Assembly (NCBI GenBank): GCA_017559185.1
Contig: JAFYSU010000055.1
Coordinates: 1 to 64,000, forward strand
Direction of reading: 5' to 3'
Length of the DNA: 64,000 nucleotides
DNA from: Oscillospiraceae bacterium
GTDB lineage: Bacteria > Bacillota > Clostridia > Oscillospirales > Ruminococcaceae
Part shown: positions 33,252 to 41,885 of the stretch, one piece after another
Position numbering within the stretch: the stretch's first letter is position 1
How the letters are laid out: every line of letters begins with the position of its first letter
Notes under the pieces: generated by a model
What the model saw: only the letters and a program-made list of their open reading frames with translations
Database searches by the model: none
What the model was told of the DNA's origin: nothing
Translations under genes and position numbers: made by a program

Positions 33252-34103
33252 TTACATTGCTGTTATTTTATCTTTCAGTACCTGATAGAAGTTTTTGTCT
33301 TCAAAAGCAATCAGTTTTACATGGTCTTCGCTTTTGCGTATAACCAGATATTCACCGTCGGCAATTTCGATGTCGGGACGACCGTCAATTGCCATTATCA
33401 TGCTTGAGGAATGTGCATGGTCATGTACACCGCGAACAATGAGCTCACGGTCTGCACCGTAGATTATGGATCTTGAGAACAGTGTATGAGGACAAATTGG
33501 TGTCATGATTATTGTGTCTACACTTGGGTCAACAATAGGACCGCCTGCCGACAATGAATAAGCTGTCGAACCGGTAGGTGTAGCAAAAATAACACCATCT
33601 GCACGAACCTGCATAACATGTGTTTTGTCCTGAACATCAATATCCACTATTCTTGTTGCAATTGCATTGCGAATTACAACCTCATTAAGTGCAGCATACT
33701 TTGTAACTGTGTTTCCGCTGTGATGCTCGATTGTAAGCATCATTCTGTCGGTAGTAAAATAATCACCCTTTACAAAGCGTTTGAGGGACTCGTCATCATC
33801 TTTTTCAATGGTGGTCAAAAATCCGAGTCTGCCTGCGTTTACACCCAAAATTGGTTTGCCCATGGTAAGTGCAAATCGAGCAAAACGAAGAATTGTACCG
33901 TCACCGCCAACCGCAACTATTGCATCAAATTCCGGCGGGGTGTATGCAAAGTCTTCAAACTGGATTGATTTTTCTTCCATTTTATCGCTGTGAGCCAAGT
34001 CCATGTAACAGGTCACACCCATCGAGGAAAGAACATTTGCAACATGGTCTGCCTGACGAAGTATGGACTCCTTATCTGCATTTATAGCAATCATTACCTT
34101 CAT
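33252..34103 (-). CDS. nadK: NAD+ kinase
   Basis: Phosphorylates NAD+ to NADP+ with ATP, supplying NADPH for biosynthesis including the DXP pathway encoded in the same run. The 283 residues contain VGGDGTILRFAR (GGDG, catalytic Asp), LNEVVIRN (NE/D motif) and TPTGSTAYSLSAGGPIV, the diphosphate-binding GTGSTAYS-type loop. The ATG was chosen six bases after GAAGGTG; an in-frame TTG 15 bases upstream lies in the ribosome site itself. It follows tlyA closely, as in most Firmicutes. Confidence 0.96.
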   Translation of the reverse strand: MKVMIAINADKESILRQADHVANVLSSMGVTCYMDLAHSDKMEEKSIQFEDFAYTPPEFDAIVAVGGDGTILRFARFALTMGKPILGVNAGRLGFLTTIEKDDDESLKRFVKGDYFTTDRMMLTIEHHSGNTVTKYAALNEVVIRNAIATRIVDIDVQDKTHVMQVRADGVIFATPTGSTAYSLSAGGPIVDPSVDTIIMTPICPHTLFSRSIIYGADRELIVRGVHDHAHSSSMIMAIDGRPDIEIADGEYLVIRKSEDHVKLIAFEDKNFYQVLKDKITAM

Positions 34104-34118
34104 GCTGTTCACCTTCAA

Positions 34119-34913
34119 TTATAAATTTTCATGAGACAACGCAACAAGCTTTGGAATGTCCGGCTGTATGGACTGAGCCTGTGAGTCTTTTTTGATATGA
34201 ATTAAATACTCAATATTGCCCTGTGGACCCTTTACCGGAGAATAATCCAATCCCAAAACAGCAAAGCCCAGTTCAATACAAAAATCATAAATCTTGCGAA
34301 TTACATCTTCATGCACTTTTTCGTCACGAACAACGCCTTTTTTGCCGACATTTTCCCTGCCTGCTTCGAACTGCGGCTTGATAAGGCATACAGCCTCACC
34401 CGACTCTTTAAGCAGCCCGTAGCCTACCGGCAACACCAAAGTGAGCGAAATAAAGGAAACATCGACCGAAAAAAAGTCCAACGCATCAGGTACTTGTTCA
34501 TCTGTAACATAGCGTATATTGGTACGCTCCAAATTAACTACCTTTTCGTTCTGACGAAGCTCCCATGCCAGCTGACCATAGCCAACATCAACGGCATAAA
34601 CCTTTTCTGCACCGTTTTGGAGCATACAGTCGGTAAAACCACCTGTTGATGCACCAATATCCATGCATACCATGTTATTCAGCGAAAGGTCAAACACTTT
34701 CATTGCTTTTTCAAGCTTTAGTCCGCCGCGGCTTACATACTGCAGCTTTTGACCTCGCACTTCAATTTTATCGTCCGGCTTAACGGTATCGCCCGCTTTG
34801 TCCGATTTTTGACCGTTTATGTATACCTGACCGGCCATTATAAGTGCTTTTGCCTGTTCGCGGCTGGTGGTAAACCCCTGCTCGACCAAGGCAACATCAA
34901 GTCTTTTTTTCAA
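34119..34913 (-). CDS. tlyA: TlyA family rRNA 2'-O-methyltransferase
   Basis: Predicted ribosomal RNA 2'-O-methyltransferase; once called hemolysin. The 264 residues have an N-terminal S4 RNA-binding domain (about 3-65, RLDVALVEQGFTTSREQAK) and a C-terminal FtsJ/RrmJ-like domain with the SAM loop DIGASTGGFTDCML and LIKPQFEAGRENVGKKGVV, containing the conserved Lys and Glu. Translation starts at a TTG overlapping the dxs stop by four bases. Located dxs-tlyA-nadK-argR-recN, the standard clostridial order. Confidence 0.95.
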   Translation of the reverse strand: MKKRLDVALVEQGFTTSREQAKALIMAGQVYINGQKSDKAGDTVKPDDKIEVRGQKLQYVSRGGLKLEKAMKVFDLSLNNMVCMDIGASTGGFTDCMLQNGAEKVYAVDVGYGQLAWELRQNEKVVNLERTNIRYVTDEQVPDALDFFSVDVSFISLTLVLPVGYGLLKESGEAVCLIKPQFEAGRENVGKKGVVRDEKVHEDVIRKIYDFCIELGFAVLGLDYSPVKGPQGNIEYLIHIKKDSQAQSIQPDIPKLVALSHENL

Positions 34914-36784
34914 TTATTTCCCCCCTGTCTGTCGCTTCTGAAATGATTTGCCAGCGACACACTGTCCAATCCTGCAAGTTCAAGTGCTCGTGACGGAACG
35001 GCTTGAGGAATAAACATATTATCAACGGCACGAACCGCATATTTACCCTTAAAGCCTTTTTCCATCAGCCTGTTTCCTGCATATTCGGAAATTGAACCTC
35101 GTTTTATTCCTTCTTCTGCAAAAAGAATATTATCGTACTCGGACATAATTTCTATGATTTCATCGGACAAAGGGTATATTTTTTGCAGATGCAGCACCGA
35201 TACTCTAATATCTTCCTTTAAAAGTGATTTTGCTGCATCTGCTGCACGATGTCCCATTCTTCCGTATGAAACCAACAAGTTTTTATGTCCGTTTTTAACC
35301 AATTTAACATCTTCCCTTACAGCAAGATAATCCAAGTCGGACTTCTCTTCGCCGCCTCGTGGGTATCTTACAGCAACAGGACCGTTGTTTTGGTACAAAG
35401 CCTGTTTTACGCAGTAACGCAAACCTGCAAGAGTTGCAGGAGAATATATTACCATTTTAGGAATGTTGGAGAGCATGGCGACATCAAACATACCCTGATG
35501 TGTTTCACCGTCATCACCAACTATACCCGCACGGTCAACCGCAAGCAAAACATGCTGCGGTTCAATAGCAAGGTCATGAAGTATCTGGTCATACGAACGC
35601 TGCAAAAATGACGAATAAACCGCAAACACCGGCATCATTCCCTGTGCAGCAAGTCCGCCTGCAAATGCTGCCGCATGGCTTTCGGCAATACCTACATCAA
35701 AAAATCTGTCAGGATACCTTTTTGCAAACGGCTGAAGTCCCGTTGAATCTTTCATTGCGGCAGTAATTGCACAAATGCGTTCATCTTTAGCTGCAAGGTA
35801 TGTAATGTATTTTCCCAGTTCAGCCGAAAAACCCGATGCAGGCACATAATCCACCAAGCCATACTCTACATCGAACTTTGAAACTCCGTGATATGCACTT
35901 GGATTTGAAGATGCAAAGTCATACCCGCGTCCCTTTTCGGTGGAAATATGCACTATGCAAGGTTGGTCAAGCTTTTTAACGCGTTCAAAAACCTCTGTAA
36001 GTGCATTTATGTCGTGTCCGTCCAACGGTCCGAAGTAAGTCAGTCCAAGGTCGGAAAAAAAGTTGGTATTATAAAGCACCTTTTTAGCTGCATATTTTGT
36101 AAGCTTTACTGCATGTTTGACATGTTCACCTATAATCGGCAGCTTGTCAAGGGTTTCCTCCACTGCATCCTTAGCTTTGAAATACGAAGAAGTCGAGCGT
36201 ATTTTGGTAAGGTACGCCGCCAAGGCACTAACATTTTCCGATATTGACATTTCATTGTCGTTAAGAACAATTACAAGGTTTTTGCAGTCTACGGCACTGT
36301 TTGTGAGTGCCTCGTAAATCATTCCGTTGGTAAATGCTCCGTCACCCGCAACAGCAATAACCTTGTGCCTGTCACCTTTTATCTGCTTTGCTTTTGCTAT
36401 ACCGCAAGCTACGGAAACAGATGTTCCCGCATGTCCCGCAACAAAGGCATCGTGCACACTTTCAGCACGCTTTGGGAAACCGCTTATTCCGCCTTCCTGT
36501 CGCAAAGTGTTAAATCTTTCTTTTCGCCCTGTCAAAATTTTATGGGAATAGCATTGATGCCCAACATCCCACACAATTTCGTCCTTAGGAGTATCAAATA
36601 CCTTGTGCAGCACAACAGTAAGTTCCACCACACCCAAATTGGACGCAAGATGTCCGCCTGTTTTGGAAACATTATCAATTATAAACTCTCTAAGCTCAGC
36701 ACAAAGCAGTTCCAATTTTTCTGTTGAAAGTCCTTTTACATCTTTAGGAGATAGTATCGAGTCTAAAACCGAATAGCTCTTCAT
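34910..36784 (-). CDS. dxs: 1-Deoxy-D-xylulose-5-phosphate synthase
   Basis: Thiamine-diphosphate enzyme joining pyruvate and glyceraldehyde-3-phosphate, the first step of the MEP isoprenoid pathway. The 624 residues match the family. Features: GHLASNLGVVELTVVLH, DVGHQCYSHKIL, the ThDP/Mg motif GDGAFTNGM...LNDNEMSIS, HTxxEKGRGYDFA-type loop, and the transketolase C-terminal half with DRAGIVGDDGETHQG and RYPRGGE. TAAGGAG precedes the ATG. It sits in one run with ispA, two genes upstream, so precursor formation and prenyl chain elongation are co-transcribed. Confidence 0.97.
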   Translation of the reverse strand: MKSYSVLDSILSPKDVKGLSTEKLELLCAELREFIIDNVSKTGGHLASNLGVVELTVVLHKVFDTPKDEIVWDVGHQCYSHKILTGRKERFNTLRQEGGISGFPKRAESVHDAFVAGHAGTSVSVACGIAKAKQIKGDRHKVIAVAGDGAFTNGMIYEALTNSAVDCKNLVIVLNDNEMSISENVSALAAYLTKIRSTSSYFKAKDAVEETLDKLPIIGEHVKHAVKLTKYAAKKVLYNTNFFSDLGLTYFGPLDGHDINALTEVFERVKKLDQPCIVHISTEKGRGYDFASSNPSAYHGVSKFDVEYGLVDYVPASGFSAELGKYITYLAAKDERICAITAAMKDSTGLQPFAKRYPDRFFDVGIAESHAAAFAGGLAAQGMMPVFAVYSSFLQRSYDQILHDLAIEPQHVLLAVDRAGIVGDDGETHQGMFDVAMLSNIPKMVIYSPATLAGLRYCVKQALYQNNGPVAVRYPRGGEEKSDLDYLAVREDVKLVKNGHKNLLVSYGRMGHRAADAAKSLLKEDIRVSVLHLQKIYPLSDEIIEIMSEYDNILFAEEGIKRGSISEYAGNRLMEKGFKGKYAVRAVDNMFIPQAVPSRALELAGLDSVSLANHFRSDRQGGNN

Positions 36785-36805
36785 ATTATGTATCGCTCCT
36801 TAGGT

Positions 36806-37366
36806 TTAAAAAACAGGGAAAACCAACGCAACAAATATTCCCAGCAATGCTCCTCCGATAACTTCCATAGGGGTATGCCCCAAAAACTCGTTAAGCATTT
36901 TATAATATGGGTCATTTTCTATTTCAGTTTCAGTAATTTCTTTTTGTTCAGGCTGTTCTTTTCCGCCTTTTTTCTTTCTTCTTAAAAAGTCCTCAAGTCT
37001 TGTAAAATCTCCAAAAAGGTGCTTTTTTTGAAAAAGCGAAAGAATAACCGTATTAAGCACCTTAGCGTGTTCTCCCGCTGCACGGCGAACACCCATTGCA
37101 TCGTACATTACCACCACGGCAAAGCACAATGCCAGTGCAAACATCGGTGAAGCAAAACCCTCTTTGCGTGCCATTGCAACCGCGAGCGAAACCACCAGTG
37201 CAGTGTGTGCACTTGGCATCCCGCCTGCGCCTACCAGCCTTTCCAGCACCAATTTTTTCTGAAATATCAATGTAAACAGGGTTTTCAAAATTTGTGCAGA
37301 AGCCCATGCAACTAATGCAACATCTATAATATAATTGCTTGTAACAATTTTCAAAGCTTCAATCAA
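36806..37366 (-). CDS. YuiD-type divergent PAP2 family membrane protein
   Basis: Membrane protein of 186 residues belonging to the DUF212 (divergent PAP2) family. The motif GGMPSAHTALVVSLAVAMA (about 47-65) holds the phosphatase-like Ser/His, and DAMGVRRAAGEHAKVLN (about 89-105) the second His. A charged cytosolic insertion (about 125-150, KKKGGKEQPEQKE) precedes a final HTPMEVIGGALLGI helix. Acid phosphatase or haloperoxidase ancestry is known for the fold; the natural substrate, perhaps a polyprenyl or lipid phosphate, is inferred from placement between ispA and dxs. Start is a TTG eight bases after AGGGGG. Confidence 0.9.
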   Translation of the reverse strand: MIEALKIVTSNYIIDVALVAWASAQILKTLFTLIFQKKLVLERLVGAGGMPSAHTALVVSLAVAMARKEGFASPMFALALCFAVVVMYDAMGVRRAAGEHAKVLNTVILSLFQKKHLFGDFTRLEDFLRRKKKGGKEQPEQKEITETEIENDPYYKMLNEFLGHTPMEVIGGALLGIFVALVFPVF

Positions 37367-37390
37367 TGCATTAACCCCCTTTTTTATATT

Positions 37391-38278
37391 TTATTTATCG
37401 CGGTCAACCACCATATCCGCGAGTTCATAAAGCCAACTGCTTTGTATATTCATGCAAGATAATTCTCTTTTTGCAAGCTCGGCTCTTTCGATTGCCATTT
37501 CATGTGCTTTTTCAGCAGAAAATAAAGTAACATAGGTAATTTTGTGGTTTTCCTTGTCACTTCCCACAGGTTTACCTATCTTTTCCTCTACTCCCTCAAC
37601 ATCAAGTATATCATCAAATATCTGAAATGCCAAGCCGATATTCAATGCATATTTACCCATTCTGTCTATCATTTCATCATCGGCAGAACCAACCATTGCA
37701 CCTATTACAGCTGCCGCTTTAAGAAGATATGCTGTTTTCATGAGACAGGTGCGTTCCAGACGCTCGCTGTCAGGAGCGTTTTTTTCATTTTCCAAGTCAA
37801 GTATCTGTCCGCCTATCATACCATGCTCGCCTGCACACTCGGCAAGAAAAGCCGCTGCTTTTACCTTAACCTCATCTCGTGAATTACTCGACATTATTAC
37901 CGAAAACGCTTTGGTTAAAAGTGCATCGCCTGCAAGAAGCGCCGTAGATTCGCCAAATGCAATATGGCAGGATGGCTTTCCGCGTCTTAAATCATCATCA
38001 TCCATACAAGGCAGGTCGTCATGTATTAATGAATAGGCATGTACCATCTCTACCGCACAAGCAAAAGGAAGTGCCTGTTCCACACTTCCGCCCGCAGCAA
38101 TACAGCATTCCAACAGCAGCGCAGCACGCAAACGCTTACCTGCACCAAGCAAACTGTAACGCATAGCTTTTATTACGGATTTTTCATCACAAAGCACATC
38201 AGGAACGAGCCTGTCCAGTTCCCGTTCCGTAATATTCGCATAATTTTTTAATTTTTCGTTAAACTCCGAGGTTCTCAT
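37391..38278 (-). CDS. ispA: Polyprenyl synthetase (farnesyl/geranylgeranyl diphosphate synthase)
   Basis: Condenses isopentenyl diphosphate with allylic diphosphates to give C15 or C20 chains. The 295 residues carry the first Asp-rich motif DDLPCMDDDDLRRGKPS (FARM) and the second FQIFDDILDVEG (SARM), plus KAMRYSLLGAGKRLRAAL at the IPP site. FARM residues suggest a bacterial FPP synthase. The start was taken at the ATG giving MRTSEFNEK, overlapping xseB by 20 bases; a longer reading has no ribosome site. Grouped with dxs and xseB, as in most Firmicutes. Confidence 0.94.
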   Translation of the reverse strand: MRTSEFNEKLKNYANITERELDRLVPDVLCDEKSVIKAMRYSLLGAGKRLRAALLLECCIAAGGSVEQALPFACAVEMVHAYSLIHDDLPCMDDDDLRRGKPSCHIAFGESTALLAGDALLTKAFSVIMSSNSRDEVKVKAAAFLAECAGEHGMIGGQILDLENEKNAPDSERLERTCLMKTAYLLKAAAVIGAMVGSADDEMIDRMGKYALNIGLAFQIFDDILDVEGVEEKIGKPVGSDKENHKITYVTLFSAEKAHEMAIERAELAKRELSCMNIQSSWLYELADMVVDRDK

Positions 38279-38474
38279 TGTTTTTTCCTGCCCCTGCCTG
38301 ATTTGCAATTTTCTTTTTCGCAGCTTCAATTTTTGTCGTACAGAATTTTGTCAGCTTTAAAGCTTCGGTATACAGTTCCATTGACTCGTCCAGCGACAGT
38401 TCTTCGTTCTGCATTTTGCTGACTATTTCCTCAAGCTCACGCATTGCTTCCTCAAAGGACATTGTTTTTTTCAT
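38259..38474 (-). CDS. xseB: Exodeoxyribonuclease VII small subunit
   Basis: Small subunit, 71 residues, that binds several copies to XseA to form the single-strand-specific nuclease. The family pattern SFEEAMRELEEIVSKMQNE and LSLDESMELYTEALKLTKFC is complete and forms two helices. The ATG after AAAGGGGAAAG shares one base with the xseA stop codon, so synthesis is coupled. A longer reading lacks a ribosome site. The C-terminal Lys/Ala/Asn-rich tail overlaps the start of ispA. Confidence 0.95.
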   Translation of the reverse strand: MKKTMSFEEAMRELEEIVSKMQNEELSLDESMELYTEALKLTKFCTTKIEAAKKKIANQAGAGKNNENLGV

Positions 38475-39691
38475 TATTCTTTCCCCTTTGCAGATGTACC
38501 GTGTTTTACAATTTCGGAAATCACCCAACCGTCCGGCAAATATGTTTTTATCATTCCGTCCTTCGGCAGATTTTCTACCGATTTCAACCGATGTCCCTGT
38601 ATATCCTCCGTAACAGTATACCCCATGGAAAGCAATTTTAACGGGTTAATAACTTCCAATGTACTGCACACCTTTTTAAGCTCATATTCCTTGCGCTGTA
38701 CCTGTGATACCGCTGCTGCTTTTACAGCAGTTAAAATACTGTCCAGCTGCATTTCATACTCACGCAGAACACCTTGCGGACCATAATATCGGCAATCCGC
38801 TTCAAGCACCTCAATGCGTTTTTGATAAAACTCTAAACGCCTGAACATTTCATTTTCAATTCTGGTGTACATTGAATCCAACTTGTATTTAACTTCGCGT
38901 ATGTCGGGAACTGCAATTTGAGCCGCAGCGGACGGTGTTTCTGCCCTTACATCTGCTACAAAGTCGCATATTGTAAAATCGGTTTCATGACCAACTGCCG
39001 AAATCACAGGAATATTCATGGCAAAAATTCTTCTGGCAAGTGCTTCATCATTAAATGCCCACAAATCTTCTGTCGAACCGCCGCCTCGACCAATTATTAC
39101 AACATCGGCACCGTCATGCTCGACTGCGTCTATTGCAGATATTAATCTCGGAACTGCTGTAACCCCCTGAACCGAAGCATCATAAAGCACAGTTTGGCAT
39201 ATTGGGTATCTTTCACCGATAATGCTGAGCATATCCTGAAGTGCTGCACCGGTTTTAGATGTTATAAGCGCAACCTTGTCCGGATATAACGGAAGCGGGC
39301 GTTTGTGCTGTGCATCAAACAATCCCTCGGTACTAAGTTTGGTTTTAAGTTGTTCAAAAGCAGCCGCAAGAGCCCCTTTACCGTCAGGCTGCATGTCCTG
39401 CACATAAAGCTGATACGAACCATCTCGTTCGTAAAGCGATACCCCGCAGCAAAGTATTACTGACATCCCGTTTTCGGGAGTGAAAATAAGCCGTTGAGCA
39501 TTTGACGAAAACATCACGCACTTAACAGCGGCATTGCCCTCTTTTAAAGTAAAGTAGCAATGCCCCGATCTAAAGTGATTTATGAAATTTGATATTTCCC
39601 CGCGGACATAAATCGCTTTTAGTTTTCGGTCGTCCTCCAAAAGCGATTTAACATACCTGTTAAGCTGTGATACCGTCAGAATACTGCTCAT
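38474..39691 (-). CDS. xseA: Exodeoxyribonuclease VII large subunit
   Basis: Catalytic subunit of ExoVII, degrading single-stranded DNA from both ends. The 405 residues contain the N-terminal OB fold (about 3-105, LTVSQLNRYVKSLLEDD, YVRGEISNF) and the catalytic core with ALITSKTGAALQDMLSI, VVIIGRGGGSTEDLWAFNDE and VISAVGHETDFTICDFVAD; these carry the metal and phosphate-binding residues. A coiled-coil region follows (about 265-340). The start overlaps the preceding gene by four bases (ATGA). Encoded with xseB, ispA and dxs. Confidence 0.97.
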   Translation of the reverse strand: MSSILTVSQLNRYVKSLLEDDRKLKAIYVRGEISNFINHFRSGHCYFTLKEGNAAVKCVMFSSNAQRLIFTPENGMSVILCCGVSLYERDGSYQLYVQDMQPDGKGALAAAFEQLKTKLSTEGLFDAQHKRPLPLYPDKVALITSKTGAALQDMLSIIGERYPICQTVLYDASVQGVTAVPRLISAIDAVEHDGADVVIIGRGGGSTEDLWAFNDEALARRIFAMNIPVISAVGHETDFTICDFVADVRAETPSAAAQIAVPDIREVKYKLDSMYTRIENEMFRRLEFYQKRIEVLEADCRYYGPQGVLREYEMQLDSILTAVKAAAVSQVQRKEYELKKVCSTLEVINPLKLLSMGYTVTEDIQGHRLKSVENLPKDGMIKTYLPDGWVISEIVKHGTSAKGKE

Positions 39692-40626
39692 TTTTTACTA
39701 TCCTTTAAGTAAGCAAACAATGCGGCTCCCACAGCATTGTCGGACGACAATGCCGGAGCTGCAAAGCTGCAGTCGTACTTGTTTTTAAGCGATGCCGAAA
39801 TTATGCTGTTGCTCATTACACCGCCTGCAAAAATTATTGGAGTATTGGGATGTCTGCGGCAGGCATCCGCAGCCATTTTATCGCAAACTACCTTTATGGA
39901 CTCAACAGCAAACAGTGCGATATCTTCGGGTTTTTCCCCTTTATCCAAAAGGTTTTTACACTGATTTTCAATACCGGACAAACAACAATCCGCACCTTTA
40001 AATGTTGGACGCACCTTCCACTTCTTTTTGGATTTATGCGAAAGCTCGTCCAGCTTCATTCCTGCCGGAAACGGAATATCCAACATTCTTCCCACACGGT
40101 CAATAACCTGTCCCGCCTTTAAATCAAGCGAGCCTGCTTCAAGCTCGATATCAACAAGCTTTTCCTCGTTCGGTACAGCATAAAGACATTCACTTGTTCC
40201 ACCCGAAAAATGAAAAGCTATAAAAGGTCTGTTAAGATAATCCATATTGTCGGTATCGTACAAAGCGGCAAGAATGTGACCGCATTGGTGTGAAAGCTCA
40301 TACAACGGTATACGCAGGGATGATGCAACTATTTGTGCTGCCATTTTACCTACCGAAAAGCAAGGCATGTACGAACCTTCAACAGGGCGCGGAGTTGTGC
40401 TTACCCCAACAGCACAAATTTGCCCGTCAGCTTGTTTTACGGCATCTTCAAACACCTGTGCAAGCTGCTGAACATGGTGAAAAACCGCATCACCCTGCCG
40501 CAGCCCAACAGCTCCCTGTGAAACAGGCAAAAGCTTTTTGCTGTTTACAGCTTGTCCGCTGTTACTGTCGTACAAAGCCACCGATGTGGTGTAGTTGCTG
40601 GTATCAATTCCCAAATAAAGGGACAT
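39688..40626 (-). CDS. TsaD-like M22 family paralogue
   Basis: ASKHA-fold protein of the Kae1/TsaD/YgjD superfamily, 312 residues. It has the N-terminal GIDTSNYTTSVALYD phosphate loop, the metal-site pair H113/H117 in LSHQCGHILAA, a FSGGTSE loop (140-146) where TsaD has SGGHT, and a C-terminal SSDNAVGAALF with the third metal ligand Asp. It is shorter than TsaD (about 335-345) and diverges elsewhere, so I call it a paralogue. The true TsaD is expected at another locus for tRNA t6A synthesis. Many Clostridia carry such a paralogue between nusB and xseA. Function unproven. Confidence 0.85.
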   Translation of the reverse strand: MSLYLGIDTSNYTTSVALYDSNSGQAVNSKKLLPVSQGAVGLRQGDAVFHHVQQLAQVFEDAVKQADGQICAVGVSTTPRPVEGSYMPCFSVGKMAAQIVASSLRIPLYELSHQCGHILAALYDTDNMDYLNRPFIAFHFSGGTSECLYAVPNEEKLVDIELEAGSLDLKAGQVIDRVGRMLDIPFPAGMKLDELSHKSKKKWKVRPTFKGADCCLSGIENQCKNLLDKGEKPEDIALFAVESIKVVCDKMAADACRRHPNTPIIFAGGVMSNSIISASLKNKYDCSFAAPALSSDNAVGAALFAYLKDSKK

Positions 40627-40630
40627 TGTT

Positions 40631-41038
40631 TTAACCCTCCTGTGTGTTAGAACGGTTTATTGCACCAAGTATACCGTTAACAAAAGGTGCTTCTTCTTCG
40701 CCTGCAAACAGCTTTGTGAGTTCTACTGCTTCATTTATGGAAACACCAACCGGAATATCGTCAAAGTAACGCATTTCGCAGTAAGCCGCACGAAGAATGC
40801 TCAGCACAATTCTTGGCAGTCTGTTAAGCTTGCGTTTTTTGGAGTATTCCTGCAAAACTTTGTCTATTTCTTCTTGATTTTCTTCAACTGCTTTTACAAG
40901 CTTCAACGCATATTCATCAACCACAAGGTCTCTGCCGTCACTTGCATTTTCAATTATTGCTTCCCAGCTGTACTGTGGGTTGAATATTTTTTCAAACAGC
41001 AGGCATATAGCCTGTTTGCGAGCTTCATTTCTTTTCAT
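40631..41038 (-). CDS. nusB: Transcription antitermination factor NusB
   Basis: RNA-binding factor that joins NusE (S10) on boxA RNA in rRNA transcription. The 135 residues start MKRNEARKQAICLLFEKIF and contain the conserved C-terminal DDIPVGVSINEAVELTKLFA and FVNGILGAI. The ATG was chosen after TAGGAGAAG; the longer reading adds 11 residues without a ribosome site. It precedes the M22 paralogue by four bases and follows yqhY, an arrangement shared with Bacillus (yqhY-nusB). Confidence 0.96.
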   Translation of the reverse strand: MKRNEARKQAICLLFEKIFNPQYSWEAIIENASDGRDLVVDEYALKLVKAVEENQEEIDKVLQEYSKKRKLNRLPRIVLSILRAAYCEMRYFDDIPVGVSINEAVELTKLFAGEEEAPFVNGILGAINRSNTQEG

Positions 41039-41092
41039 AACACTTCTCCTAATCCATACTGTATTCTTCAAAATACGGTTTATAAGTAAAAT

Positions 41093-41122
41093 CAGCCCTC
41101 CTGATTATTCCCAGGAAGGCTG
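41093..41122. terminator. Hairpin between yqhY and nusB
   Basis: CAGCCCTCCTG (41093-41103) faces CAGGAAGGCTG (41112-41122) with one wobble pair and an eight-base loop. Reading leftward ATTTTAC follows, a poor T tract, so partial termination or a processing stem is more likely. Confidence 0.5.
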
Positions 41123-41179
41123 TTAATGACGAACTTGCATTAAAAGCCCTTACAATTTATACATGTCGGACTTTCAGCA

Positions 41180-41557
41180 TTAATCTTCTGTTGACAAAGG
41201 TTCATCAAATACAATACCGGCTACCTGGATATTTACTTTGGAAACTGTAATTCCTGTCATATTCTGTACAGCATTTTTTACGGATACCTGTACTTTTTCG
41301 GCAGCTTCCGGAATATTGGTGCCTTCTTTAAGGTCAATCATCATGTCGATAACCGCAACATCATCGGACAGATTGATGGAAATTGGCTTGTGTATACCTT
41401 TTTTCACAACGAAGCTGCGGATGGTTCCCATATTATCCATGTTATCAATCGGAATTACACCTTCAATTTCCGAAGCCGCTTTGCATGCAATTGTTGCAAT
41501 TACATCCTGAGAAATTCTAAGGCTTCCTTTTGGCTGTTTTACCTGTGTGTTCTGCAT
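41180..41557 (-). CDS. yqhY: Asp23/Gls24 family envelope-stress protein (YqhY-like)
   Basis: Small alpha/beta protein of 125 residues from the Asp23/Gls24 (DUF322) family, cytoplasmic and probably oligomeric at the membrane. The pattern ISQDVIATIACKAASEIEGV, then VAVIDMMIDLKEGTNIPE and VQVSVKNAVQNMTGITVSKV is complete. In Bacillus yqhY lies beside the fatty-acid acc genes and nusB; here it precedes nusB and the acc genes are absent, with spoIIIAH on the other side. GGAGG precedes the ATG. Its 5' leader is unusually long (about 250 bases) and structured. Confidence 0.93.
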   Translation of the reverse strand: MQNTQVKQPKGSLRISQDVIATIACKAASEIEGVIPIDNMDNMGTIRSFVVKKGIHKPISINLSDDVAVIDMMIDLKEGTNIPEAAEKVQVSVKNAVQNMTGITVSKVNIQVAGIVFDEPLSTED

Positions 41558-41806
41558 AGTATACCTCCATATTCACTTTCGGCAGCTGCTGCCAAAAAAC
41601 ATGGCAAAGCAGCATCTGCACGCAGACACCGCTTTTCTGCCTGAATATTTCATTTTATATTTTACTCACGAATACAGGTTTTTTATTTACCGTGTTCCTT
41701 ATACGGCAAATATTACCCTAAATCAAACGGGATTATCCCTGCACAGGTGTTCCCCTCAAGGGAGTTTGCTCGACTTTTTAATGCTGCCAAGCATACAATT
41801 ATTATT
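41558..41806 (-). ncRNA. Long structured leader or small RNA upstream of yqhY
   Basis: This untranslated stretch follows a good promoter. Leftward, GCAGCAT at 41781-41787 can pair with ATGCTGC at 41609-41615, an outer stem enclosing about 165 bases. Inside lie smaller stems: CCC-UUGA-GGG near 41754-41765, CCUG/CAGG near 41739-41748, GGGAU/AUCCC near 41730-41740 (the two overlap and compete) and CCGU/ACGG near 41690-41706. I cannot assign a riboswitch class; no TPP, FMN, SAM, lysine, cobalamin or T-box signature is visible. A 6S-like RNA is only a speculation from size and closing stem. Confidence 0.4.
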
Positions 41807-41813
41807 CTTGATT

Positions 41814-41841
41814 ATTATACCACAAAAATCACAGCACACAA
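41814..41841 (-). promoter_or_regulatory. SigA-type promoter upstream of yqhY leader
   Basis: Leftward TTGTGT (41836-41841) and TATAAT (41814-41819) are 16 bases apart. The region just upstream of -10 reads TTTGTGG, giving partial extended -10 character. Confidence 0.65.
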
Positions 41842-41885
41842 GACAGGATGGAATAAATTTACCGTTTGTATACAATTTTTTACGG

